From contig NZ_CP141769.1 in assembly GCF_035621355.1 (NCBI RefSeq), forward strand, positions 806,001-870,000: a stretch of 64,000 nucleotides of DNA, given 5' to 3'. How positions within the stretch are numbered: the stretch's first letter is position 1; each line of letters starts with the position of its first letter. Source of the DNA: Thiobacillus sp. SCUT-2 (lineage in GTDB: Bacteria; Pseudomonadota; Gammaproteobacteria; Burkholderiales; Thiobacillaceae). The notes below the pieces were generated by a model. It saw only the letters and a list, made by a program, of their open reading frames with translations. It was not told the origin of the DNA and searched no databases. Below, piece by piece: positions 56,757-64,000 of this stretch. A program made the position numbers and the translations under genes.

Positions 56757-58364
56757 ATGAAGCTCGGCGTCGCGCAGCTCAATCTTGTGGTCGGCGATAT
56801 CGCCGGCAACACCGCGCGTCTGCTCGCGGCGGCGCGCGACGCCCACGCGGCGGGGGCCGCGCTGCTGCTGACGCCGGAGATGTCGGTGTGCGGCTACCCG
56901 GCCGAGGATCTGGTGCTGCGGCGCGATTTCACCGCCGCGTGCGATGCGGCGGTGCGCCAGCTGGCGGCAGAGGCGCCTGCCGAACTGGCGCTCGTCGTCG
57001 GCCTTCCCGAGCGCAGCGAAGACGGCCTGTTCAATGCGGCGGCCCTGCTGCGCGGCGGCCGGATCGAGGCGGTCTACCGCAAGCGCCACCTGCCCAACCA
57101 TTCCGTGTTCGACGAGCAGCGCGTGTTCGACAGTGGCGACGCGCCCTGCGTGTTCGACTGCGGCGGCGTGAGGTTCGGCCTCAACATCTGCGGCGACATC
57201 TGGGAGCCCGGCCCGGCGACGCGCGCCATGGAGGCGGGCGCCGACTGGCTGCTGGTACCCAACGCCTCGCCCTACCACCTCAACAAGGAACGCGATCGCT
57301 ACGCCGTGGCACGCTCGCGCCAGGTCGAGACCGGCCTGCCGATCGTCTACGCGAACCTGGTCGGCGGACAGGACGAACTCGTGTTCGACGGCGCCTCCTT
57401 CGTCCTCGATGCCGAGGGCGAAATCGCCGCGCAGTGCCCGGCCTGGGAGGAGGGGCTGTTCTATTTCGACATCGAGGGCGGGCGCTGCGCGGGGCCACGC
57501 GCGACGCTGCCCGGCGAGGATGCCGCGGTCTACGATGCGCTGGTGCTCGCGGTGCGCGATTATGTCGGCAAGAACGGCTTCAACGGCGTGCACCTCGGCC
57601 TGTCTGGCGGCATCGATTCCGCGCTGACGCTGGCGATCGCCGCCGACGCGATCGGGCCGGAGCGGGTGCACGCGGTGATGATGCCGTCCGACTATACCGC
57701 CTCGATCAGCGTCGAGGACTCGCGCGACATGGTGAAGCGTCTGGGCGTGAAGTATTCCGAGATCGCGATCCGCCCCATCTACGACGCCTTCGTCGGCCAG
57801 TTGGCCGGCGAATTCGCCGGCCGCGCCGCCGACACCACCGAGGAGAACCTGCAGGCGCGTACGCGCGGCACGCTCCTGATGGCGCTGTCCAACAAGTTCG
57901 GCACGCTGGTGCTGACGACCGGCAACAAGAGCGAGATGGGCACCGGCTACGCGACGCTGTATGGCGACATGGCGGGTGGCTTCGCCGTGCTGAAGGATGT
58001 CGCGAAGACGCGTGTCTATCGGCTGGCGAACCATCGCAATGGCCGTTCCGCGGTCATTCCGCAGCGCATCATCGACCGTCCGCCGTCGGCCGAGCTGCGT
58101 CCGGACCAGAAGGACCAGGACAGCCTGCCGCCCTACGACGTGCTCGACGCGATCATGGCGGCCTACGTCGAGCGCGATCTTTCCGTCGCCGACATCGTCG
58201 CGGCGGGCCATGACGCGGCGACCGTGAAGAAGGTGATCCGCATGGTCGACCTCGCCGAATACAAGCGCCGTCAGGCGCCGCCCGGCCCGCGCATCACCCC
58301 GCGCAATTTCGGCAAGGACCGGCGCTACCCGATCACCTCGAAATACCGACCCGACCTCGCCTGA
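56757..58364 (+). CDS. nadE: Glutamine-dependent NAD+ synthetase
   Basis: 535 residues: N-terminal nitrilase-type glutaminase (E41 in LTPEMSVCGYP, Lys in YRKRHLPNHSVF, Cys in LNICGDIWEP) and C-terminal ammonia-transfer domain with PP-loop GLSGGIDSALT (about 280-290). Last step of NAD synthesis; nadC is at 62.6-63.5 kb. Confidence 0.96.
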   Translation: MKLGVAQLNLVVGDIAGNTARLLAAARDAHAAGAALLLTPEMSVCGYPAEDLVLRRDFTAACDAAVRQLAAEAPAELALVVGLPERSEDGLFNAAALLRGGRIEAVYRKRHLPNHSVFDEQRVFDSGDAPCVFDCGGVRFGLNICGDIWEPGPATRAMEAGADWLLVPNASPYHLNKERDRYAVARSRQVETGLPIVYANLVGGQDELVFDGASFVLDAEGEIAAQCPAWEEGLFYFDIEGGRCAGPRATLPGEDAAVYDALVLAVRDYVGKNGFNGVHLGLSGGIDSALTLAIAADAIGPERVHAVMMPSDYTASISVEDSRDMVKRLGVKYSEIAIRPIYDAFVGQLAGEFAGRAADTTEENLQARTRGTLLMALSNKFGTLVLTTGNKSEMGTGYATLYGDMAGGFAVLKDVAKTRVYRLANHRNGRSAVIPQRIIDRPPSAELRPDQKDQDSLPPYDVLDAIMAAYVERDLSVADIVAAGHDAATVKKVIRMVDLAEYKRRQAPPGPRITPRNFGKDRRYPITSKYRPDLA

Positions 58365-58401
58365 CCGAACGACATGCTTCAGGATTGCGCCCTGCGGGCT
58401 C

Positions 58402-58653
58402 GCCCTCTCCCCAACCCGCTCCCACAAGCGGGCGAGGGGGCGAACGCAATGCCCAAACCGATCCACCCGCTCCCCAACCCTCTCCCGCTTGCGGGCGAGG
58501 GGGCGAACGCAATGCCCAAACCGATCCGCCCGCTCCCCAACCCTCTCCCACTTGCGGGAGAGGGAGCGAACGCAATGCCCAAAGCGATCCGCCCTCTCCC
58601 CAACCCTCTCCCGCTTGCGGGAGAGGGAGCGAACGTAATGCCCAAACCGATTA
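58402..58653. repeat. Four tandem 63-bp palindromic units
   Basis: Exact period 63 bp: units at 58402-58464, 58465-58527, 58528-58590, 58591-58653. Unit 4 has a perfect hairpin (CCCTCTCCCGC, TT, GCGGGAGAGGG, 58604-58627); units 1-3 are slightly degenerate. This hairpin core is a common interspersed element in high-GC proteobacteria. The 63-bp period is a multiple of three, so a spurious frame stays open through all copies. Confidence 0.85.
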
Positions 58654-58654
58654 A

Positions 58655-59005
<351 letters not shown>

Positions 59006-59045
59006 CGACGCGCGCGGGGGGATGTCCCCTGCGCTCAGGCGCGCC

Positions 59046-59873
59046 CTACCAGAAGCGGTACCACGCCTTTTCCTTGACGCTGACGCCCTTGAGATACGTG
59101 CTGTTGGGATAATTCAGCTCGAGCACCCGTTTCGCATCGTCGCGCGGCGTGGTCAGATGCAGGTTGTCGTAGGCCACCACCATGATGCCGAGCGCTTCTT
59201 CCACCGCCGGGGCTTCCGGGTAATCGGTCAACACCGTCTTGGCGCGGTTGGCTGCAGCCACCCAGGCCTTGCGCTTCAGGTAGTAGCGCGCGACGTGCAC
59301 TTCGTTGCCGGCCAGCGCGTTGACCAGATACTTCATGCGGGCGGTGGCATCGTCCGCGTACTTGCTGTTGGGGAAGCGCGTCACCAGTTCCTTGAACGCG
59401 AGGAAGGCCTCGCGTGCGGCCTTCGGGTCGCGCTCGCTCATGTCCTGATCGACCAGGCCGCCCAGCAGCCCGAGATCGTCGTTAAAATTCGCCAGGCCCT
59501 TCAGATAGTACGCATAATCGACGTTAGGGTGATTAGGGTGCAGCTTGATGAAGCGGTCGCACGCGGCCACGGCGGAGATGGGCTCGTTGTCCTTGTAATA
59601 GGCATAGGCCACTTCCAGCTGTGCCTGCTGCGCATAGCGCCCGAAGGGATAGCGCGATTCCAGCGTCTCGAACAGCTTGACGGCGCGCTCGTAGTTGCCT
59701 TCGTTCAGGTTGTCCTTGGCTTCGGAATAGAGGCGCTGCGCCGACCAGCCGGCGGTTTCATCCTTGACCTCGGGCAACAGGCCGCAGCCGCCGAGGCTCA
59801 GCGCCGCGGCGAGCAGCACGCCGCCGAGCGCCCGATTGTATGCAGTGAAACCGGATAGACGTTGCTTAAGCAT
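59046..59873 (-). CDS. bamD: Outer membrane assembly lipoprotein BamD
   Basis: 275 residues with lipobox LSLGGC and five TPR-like repeats (e.g. YSEAKDNLNEGNYERAVKLFETL). Partner of BamA. Starts at ATG 59873, which overlaps the first codon of rluD on the other strand; convergent with glnB, 40 bp apart. Confidence 0.95.
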   Translation of the reverse strand: MLKQRLSGFTAYNRALGGVLLAAALSLGGCGLLPEVKDETAGWSAQRLYSEAKDNLNEGNYERAVKLFETLESRYPFGRYAQQAQLEVAYAYYKDNEPISAVAACDRFIKLHPNHPNVDYAYYLKGLANFNDDLGLLGGLVDQDMSERDPKAAREAFLAFKELVTRFPNSKYADDATARMKYLVNALAGNEVHVARYYLKRKAWVAAANRAKTVLTDYPEAPAVEEALGIMVVAYDNLHLTTPRDDAKRVLELNYPNSTYLKGVSVKEKAWYRFW

Positions 59874-60849
59874 GGGAAAACACACGGAAAATTTGTCGGA
59901 CGATTATAAGGGAAATAGCGAGGGCGGCGTCCGCGAACTCGTAATCCCGGACGCGCAGGGCGGACAGCGCCTCGACCAGGCGCTGTCCGCCCTGCTGCCG
60001 GAATTCTCGCGCAACCGCATCCAGAACTGGATCCGCGCGCGCCGGATCTCGGTCGACGAGGCCTGGGGCACGACCCGGATGAAAGTCAGCGGCGGCGAAG
60101 CGGTGCGCGTCGAGATCGAACCCGATGCGACGGCCACGCCCGACGCGCCCGAGGCGATTCCGCTCGACGTGGTGTTCGAGGATCCGGTGCTGCTCGTGAT
60201 CAACAAGCCGGTCGGGCTGGTGGTCCATCCCGGCAGCGGCAATCCGCGCGGCACGCTGCTCAACGCGCTGCTGCACCGCGTGCCGCAGGTGGCCGAGCTG
60301 CCGCGCGCCGGCATCGTGCACCGCCTCGACAAGGACACCTCGGGGCTGCTCGTCGTCGCCAAGACGCTTACGGCGCACACCGACCTGGTGCGCCAGCTGC
60401 AGGCCCGCACGGTCAAGCGTGAATACCTCGCCCTGGTGTACGGCGAGATCGACCGCGCCGGCACCGTCGATGCGCCGCTGGCGCGCGACCCGCACAACCG
60501 CACCAAGCGCACCGTGCACAGCATGGGCAAGGAGGCGGTGACGCACTACGACGTGGTCGAGCGCTTTCCGGGGGTGACGCTGCTGCGCTGCAACCTCGAA
60601 ACCGGCCGTACCCACCAGATCCGCGTCCACATGCAGCACATCGGGCATCCGCTGGTGGGCGAGCAGGTCTACGCCGCAAGCCGCCGCAGCCATGTCAAGA
60701 TCCCGTTCCCGCGCCAGGCGCTCCACGCGGCGAAGCTCGGCCTCGTCCACCCGGTGACGCACGAGCCGATGCAGTGGGAGTGCCCGCTGCCGCCCGATTT
60801 CGCCTCGCTCGTGCAGGCGCTGCGCGACAACACGGTGTGGGGCAAGTGA
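59872..60849 (+). CDS. rluD: 23S rRNA pseudouridine synthase RluD
   Basis: 325 residues: S4 domain (RLDQALSALLPEFSRNRIQNWI) and RluA-type domain with HRLDKDTSGLLVVAK (catalytic Asp). Modifies 23S U1911/1915/1917 in E. coli. The ATG at 59872 is used here; a TTG at 59893 is an alternative and would clear the overlap with bamD. pgeF follows 4 bp on. Confidence 0.94.
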   Translation: MGKHTENLSDDYKGNSEGGVRELVIPDAQGGQRLDQALSALLPEFSRNRIQNWIRARRISVDEAWGTTRMKVSGGEAVRVEIEPDATATPDAPEAIPLDVVFEDPVLLVINKPVGLVVHPGSGNPRGTLLNALLHRVPQVAELPRAGIVHRLDKDTSGLLVVAKTLTAHTDLVRQLQARTVKREYLALVYGEIDRAGTVDAPLARDPHNRTKRTVHSMGKEAVTHYDVVERFPGVTLLRCNLETGRTHQIRVHMQHIGHPLVGEQVYAASRRSHVKIPFPRQALHAAKLGLVHPVTHEPMQWECPLPPDFASLVQALRDNTVWGK

Positions 60850-60853
60850 TCCG

Positions 60854-61570
60854 GTGATTCGTCCCGACTGGCCTGCACCGGCAAACGTCCGAAGCCTGAT
60901 GACGACCCGCGCCGGCGGCGTGAGCGGTGCGCCCTGGGACAGTTTCAATCTCGGCGACCACGTCGGCGACGATTCGGCCCACGTTGCCGCCAACCGTGCG
61001 CGCCTGCGCCGCGACCTGCCCGGCGAGCCCGGCTGGCTCAGGCAGGTGCACAGCGCGCGGGTCGTCCGGCTCGGTGACGCGCCGAACCCGGAAGCCGACG
61101 CGGCGTTCACCCGCGAACGCGGGCGGGTGTGCGCCGTGCTGACCGCCGACTGCCTGCCCGTTCTGTTCTGCGACCGCGCGGGCAGCGTCGTCGCCGCCGC
61201 GCACGCCGGCTGGCGAGGCCTGGTGGGCGGCGTGCTGGAGGCCACGGTGGCAGCGATGCAGGTACCGCCGGGCGAGATCATCGCCTGGATGGGCGCCGCC
61301 ATCGGCCCGCAGGCCTTCGAGGTGGGCGACGACGTGCGCGACGCCTTCGTCACCCAGCACGCCGCCGCCGCGGAGGCCTTCGCGCCGCACGCGACGCCGG
61401 GCAAGTGGCTCGCCGACATTTACCGGCTTGCGCGCCTGCGTCTCGGCGCGGTCGGCGTGCAGGCCGTGCACGGCGGGGGGCGCTGCACCTTCAGCGAGGC
61501 GGACAACTTTTTCTCCTATCGCCGCGACGGCGTGACCGGACGCATGGCCGCGCTCGTCTGGCTCGCCTAG
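60854..61570 (+). CDS. pgeF: Peptidoglycan editing / purine nucleoside phosphorylase YfiH (PgeF)
   Basis: 238-residue laccase-domain DUF152 protein. Metal ligands in LTADCLPVLFCD and AAHAGWRGLVGGV and VHGGGRCTFSE. Reported activities include purine nucleoside phosphorylase and peptidoglycan cross-link editing. GTG 60854 start; the rluD-pgeF pair is common. Confidence 0.92.
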   Translation: MIRPDWPAPANVRSLMTTRAGGVSGAPWDSFNLGDHVGDDSAHVAANRARLRRDLPGEPGWLRQVHSARVVRLGDAPNPEADAAFTRERGRVCAVLTADCLPVLFCDRAGSVVAAAHAGWRGLVGGVLEATVAAMQVPPGEIIAWMGAAIGPQAFEVGDDVRDAFVTQHAAAAEAFAPHATPGKWLADIYRLARLRLGAVGVQAVHGGGRCTFSEADNFFSYRRDGVTGRMAALVWLA

Positions 61571-61645
61571 ACCCATCGCACGTCAATCGTCCTTCCCGGC
61601 CTGCCCATCGCCGCGGGTGAGGGCGCTGGATGCGGCCTCCGGTTT

Positions 61646-61690
61646 TTGCGGAATGCGGATAAAGACGATTAAGATATCGTCTTTATCCGT
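61646..61690 (+). promoter_or_regulatory. Promoter with palindromic operator for the globin gene
   Basis: TTGCGG (61646-61651), 18-bp spacer, -10 TAAGAT (61670-61675). The -10 is flanked by perfect 13-base arms GGATAAAGACGAT (61657-61669) and ATCGTCTTTATCC (61676-61688), which looks like a repressor site. Confidence 0.7.
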
Positions 61691-61706
61691 AATGTGGCGG
61701 GGTGCG

Positions 61707-62111
61707 ATGAGCAGCAACTACGACGATCTGCAGCAGAGCTACGGCCGCTGCCTGCGCGAAAAGAATTTCATCGCGCGCTTCTACGAGATCTTTCTGGACA
61801 GCCATCCGGCCATTGCGCCGATGTTCGCCGCGACGGATTTTCAGAAGCAGCGCATGGCGCTGCGCCGCGGCATCAGCGCGGCGATCTCGCACGCGGGCGG
61901 CAGCTCGCTGAGCAAGCGCACCGTCGACCGGATGGCCGACGTGCATTCCCGCACGGGCCACGCGCCCGTGCTGCCCGAACTGTATCCCTACTGGGTGGAC
62001 AGCCTGGTGCAGGCGGTGGGCGAAGTCGACCCGGAGGCGACGCCGCAGCTGCTCGAGCGCTGGCGCGAGGGCATGTCGGTCGTCACCGACGCCTTCATCC
62101 GGCGCTACTGA
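61707..62111 (+). CDS. Single-domain globin-like protein
   Basis: 134 residues. DSHPAIAPMFAATDFQKQRMALRR and RMADVHSRTGHAPVLPELYPYWVDSLVQAV follow the globin E-to-H helices, with a probable proximal His in DVHSR. Similar to flavohaemoglobin-like globins lacking the reductase domain. ATG 61707 is preferred; no strong SD. NO or O2 handling is inferred. Confidence 0.8.
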   Translation: MSSNYDDLQQSYGRCLREKNFIARFYEIFLDSHPAIAPMFAATDFQKQRMALRRGISAAISHAGGSSLSKRTVDRMADVHSRTGHAPVLPELYPYWVDSLVQAVGEVDPEATPQLLERWREGMSVVTDAFIRRY

Positions 62112-62144
62112 GCCGCGCCGTCGGCTGGCCCCCGCCGAGACGGC

Positions 62145-62627
62145 CTACTCCAGCCATTTCTGCATGAACTGCGCTGCACCCAGCGCCGGGTCGAGCCGGT
62201 AGTCGTCGAATCCCAGCCGCTCGTAGAGCCGGCGCGCGGCGCGGTTGCCGGCAAGCACTTCCAGCGTCAGCTTGCAGGCCCCGCGTTCCCGCGCGATGGC
62301 CTCGACCTCGGCGAACATCTGCGCCGCGATGCCGCGCCCGCGATGGCTGGCGCGCACGACCACGTCGTGCACGTTGACGAGCGGCCGGCAGGCGAAGGTC
62401 GAGAAGCCCTCGATCGCGTTGACCAGGCCGACCGGCATCGCGCCGTCGAACGCGAGCACGCTGAAGATGAACGGGCGTGCGGCTAGCGCGCTGACCAGAC
62501 TCGCACGCACGGCGTCGGCGAGCGGCGCGCCGCCGCCCGTCGGATCGCGCGCGTAGGCATCCAGCAGGTCGACCAGTGCGGCGGCGTCGGCAGGGTCGTC
62601 GTAGCGGGCGCGGCGGACGACGATCAT
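62145..62627 (-). CDS. GNAT-family N-acetyltransferase
   Basis: 160 residues. Acetyl-CoA motif A VVRASHRGRGIAAQM (R/Q-x-x-G-x-G/A pattern) and VLAGNRAARRLYERLGFDDY. Substrate unknown. Starts at ATG overlapping the nadC stop (ATGA), so expression is tied to NAD synthesis. Confidence 0.9.
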   Translation of the reverse strand: MIVVRRARYDDPADAAALVDLLDAYARDPTGGGAPLADAVRASLVSALAARPFIFSVLAFDGAMPVGLVNAIEGFSTFACRPLVNVHDVVVRASHRGRGIAAQMFAEVEAIARERGACKLTLEVLAGNRAARRLYERLGFDDYRLDPALGAAQFMQKWLE

Positions 62628-63466
62628 GCCGCGTCGATGCGCATCGACAGGTCGACCGCGCGGATGTGCTTGGTGAGGCCGCCGACCGAGATGCGGTCGA
62701 CGCTCGTCTCCGCGTAGGCGCGCACGGTCTCCAGCGTGATGTTGCCCGAGGCTTCCAGCTCGGCGCGGCCGGCCGTCAGCGCGACCGCCTCGCGCATCCG
62801 GGCCGGCGTGAAATTGTCGAGCAGCACCAGCCGGGCGCCGGCGGCGAGGGCCTCGTGCAGCTGGTCGAGCGTCTCCACCTCGATCTGCACGCTGGCCTTG
62901 CCGGCGGCCAGTTCGAACGCCGCCTGCAGCGCCGGGCCGATGCCGCCGGCCGCGGCGATGTGGTTTTCCTTGATGAGGATGCCGTCGTAGAGGCCCATGC
63001 GCTGGTTGCGCCCGCCGCCGACGCGCACCGCGTATTTCTCGGCGATGCGCAGGCCGGGCAGCGTCTTGCGGGTGTCGTAGATCGCCGCGCGCGTGCCGCG
63101 CACGGCCTCGACGTAGGGGCGCGTCGCGGTGGCGACGGCCGACAGCGTCTGCAGGAAATTCAGCGCGGGCCGCTCGGCGGTGAGCAGGGCGCGTGCGTTG
63201 CCGCTGATCTCCAGCAGCACGTCGCCGGCGGCGACGGCGTCGCCCTCGCTGACGCGCCAGTCGATCGCGCAGCCGAGATCGAGCGCCCTGAAGCAGGCGT
63301 CGAACCATGGCCGGCCGGCGATCACGGCGGCCTCGCGGGTCACCACCCGCGCGCGGGCGGTCTGCGTCGGCGGGATCAGTAGGGCGGTCAGGTCGCCGCT
63401 GCCGACGTCCTCGGCCAGCGCCCGGTTGACATCGATTTCGACGGCGGAAGTGAGCAAATCGGACAT
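62624..63466 (-). CDS. nadC: Nicotinate-nucleotide pyrophosphorylase (quinolinate phosphoribosyltransferase)
   Basis: 280 residues. De novo NAD step from quinolinate. TRKTLPGLRIAEKYAVRVGGG and ILIKENHIAAAG hold the phosphoribosyl and quinolinate contacts (Arg, Lys, His). ATG 63466 (MSDLLTSAVEI) fits the family; an earlier TTG would add seven residues. Confidence 0.96.
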   Translation of the reverse strand: MSDLLTSAVEIDVNRALAEDVGSGDLTALLIPPTQTARARVVTREAAVIAGRPWFDACFRALDLGCAIDWRVSEGDAVAAGDVLLEISGNARALLTAERPALNFLQTLSAVATATRPYVEAVRGTRAAIYDTRKTLPGLRIAEKYAVRVGGGRNQRMGLYDGILIKENHIAAAGGIGPALQAAFELAAGKASVQIEVETLDQLHEALAAGARLVLLDNFTPARMREAVALTAGRAELEASGNITLETVRAYAETSVDRISVGGLTKHIRAVDLSMRIDAA

Positions 63467-63493
63467 GGCGGGCCTGAATTCGGACAAGACGGG

Positions 63494-63522
63494 TTGAAAT
63501 CGGCGGAATCGCCTCTACTTGG
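63494..63522 (+). promoter_or_regulatory. Possible heat-shock type promoter of clpB
   Basis: TTGAAA at 63494 followed, about 12 bp on, by CCTCTACTT, which weakly resembles the sigma-32 -10 (CCCCATNT). A weak match only. Confidence 0.3.
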
Positions 63523-63552
63523 GTGGCATTGAATATACCGCAGAGGGTTCCC

Positions 63553-64000
63553 ATGCGCTTCGACAAGCTCACCACCCAGTTCCAGCAGGCCTTCGCCGAC
63601 GCCCAGAGCCTCGCGGTCGGCGGCGATCACGCCTATATCGAGCCGCAGCACCTGCTGCTGGCGCTCCTGAACCAGGAAGGTGGCGGCGCCGCGGCGATCC
63701 TGTCGCGCGCCGGCGTCCAGGTGCCGGCGCTGAAGGCCTCGCTGACCCAGGCCCTGGGCCGTCTGCCCAAGGTCGAGGGCCAGGGCGGCGAGGTGAGCAT
63801 TTCGCGCGACCTCAACAACCTGCTGAATCTCACCGACAAGGACGCGATGAAGCGCGGCGACGCCTACATCGCGTCCGAGCTGTTCCTGCTCGCCGCGCTC
63901 GACGACAAGGGCGAGACCGGGCGGCTGATGAAGCAGCACGGCGCGCAGAAGGCCGCGCTCGAGTCAGCGATCGCCGCCGTGCGCGGCGGCGAGGGCGTGA
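63553..64000 (+). CDS. clpB: ClpB disaggregase, N-terminal part (cut by window edge)
   Basis: Starts MRFDKLTTQFQQAFADAQSLA, the N-domain of Hsp100/ClpB. The first 149 residues are visible: Clp-N repeats IEPQHLLLALLNQEG and YIASELFLLAALDD. Works with DnaK to dissolve aggregates. The ATPase modules are outside the window. Confidence 0.96.
   Translation, partial: MRFDKLTTQFQQAFADAQSLAVGGDHAYIEPQHLLLALLNQEGGGAAAILSRAGVQVPALKASLTQALGRLPKVEGQGGEVSISRDLNNLLNLTDKDAMKRGDAYIASELFLLAALDDKGETGRLMKQHGAQKAALESAIAAVRGGEGV

Noticed and set aside
58402-58653. CRISPR array
   Set aside because: The repeats are contiguous units without unique spacers, and no cas gene is present.

Overview
This window is a gene-dense, high-GC segment of a bacterial chromosome. 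The gene content and order point to a Gram-negative betaproteobacterium: the block rpsB-tsf-pyrH-frr-uppS-cdsA-dxr-rseP-bamA-skp-lpxD-fabZ-lpxA-lpxB-rnhB, glnD coupled to map, and nadE next to glnB. A Thiobacillus-like organism is a guess from overall resemblance and is not proven by anything here. No phage, transposon, plasmid gene or CRISPR array was found; nearly all of the DNA is ordinary core chromosome.

Layout. 1-3.1 kb (minus strand): end of a metal efflux gene, nagZ, acpS and a radical SAM gene. 3.2-10.7 kb: an envelope-glycosylation island. It has a two-component system (RR-HK) followed by a GT39-family transferase on the minus strand, and opposite these a GT2 polyprenyl-phosphate glycosyltransferase and an ArnT-like transferase, then a GtrA-like membrane protein and a YdjC/ChbG-type deacetylase. 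Together these resemble the Francisella Flm/NaxD and Bordetella Lgm systems that add an amino-hexose to lipid A. 10.75-17.3 kb: tRNA-Ser(TGA), an unknown 501-residue protein, a NUDIX hydrolase, a MoxR ATPase with a VWA/HExxH partner, an unusual Hsp33, and an Ala/Pro-rich lipoprotein with its own terminator. 17.3-27.6 kb (minus strand): aminotransferase, mtfA, rmuC, typA, an unknown anchored protein, a truncated globin, purT, a phospholipase-D-type lipoprotein and ampD.

27.6-30.9 kb (plus): hpt and a methylthioinosine phosphorylase (purine salvage), an RsuA-type pseudouridine synthase, def, then a FlaF-like gene behind a near-consensus sigma-28 promoter. 30.9-34.3 kb (minus): glnD and map. 34.4-37.5 kb: two small exported proteins divergent from an OmpR/EnvZ-like pair. 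37.5-51.6 kb: the long translation, isoprenoid, outer-membrane and lipid A operon, starting with a well-formed rpsB promoter and a structured leader. 51.6-64 kb: membrane and redox genes, sucCD, nadE, a 63-bp tandem repeat in front of glnB, bamD divergent from rluD, pgeF, a globin behind a palindrome-covered promoter, a GNAT gene with nadC, and the start of clpB.

The most interesting points are the candidate lipid A amino-sugar locus with its own two-component system, the sigma-28 promoter on an isolated FlaF-like gene, the palindrome centred on the -10 of the globin promoter, the Hsp33 with an incomplete zinc site, and the rpsB leader in which a long-range stem pairs next to the Shine-Dalgarno sequence. 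Start codons often overlap the preceding stop (ATGA, GTGA, TTGA), which suggests widespread translational coupling.
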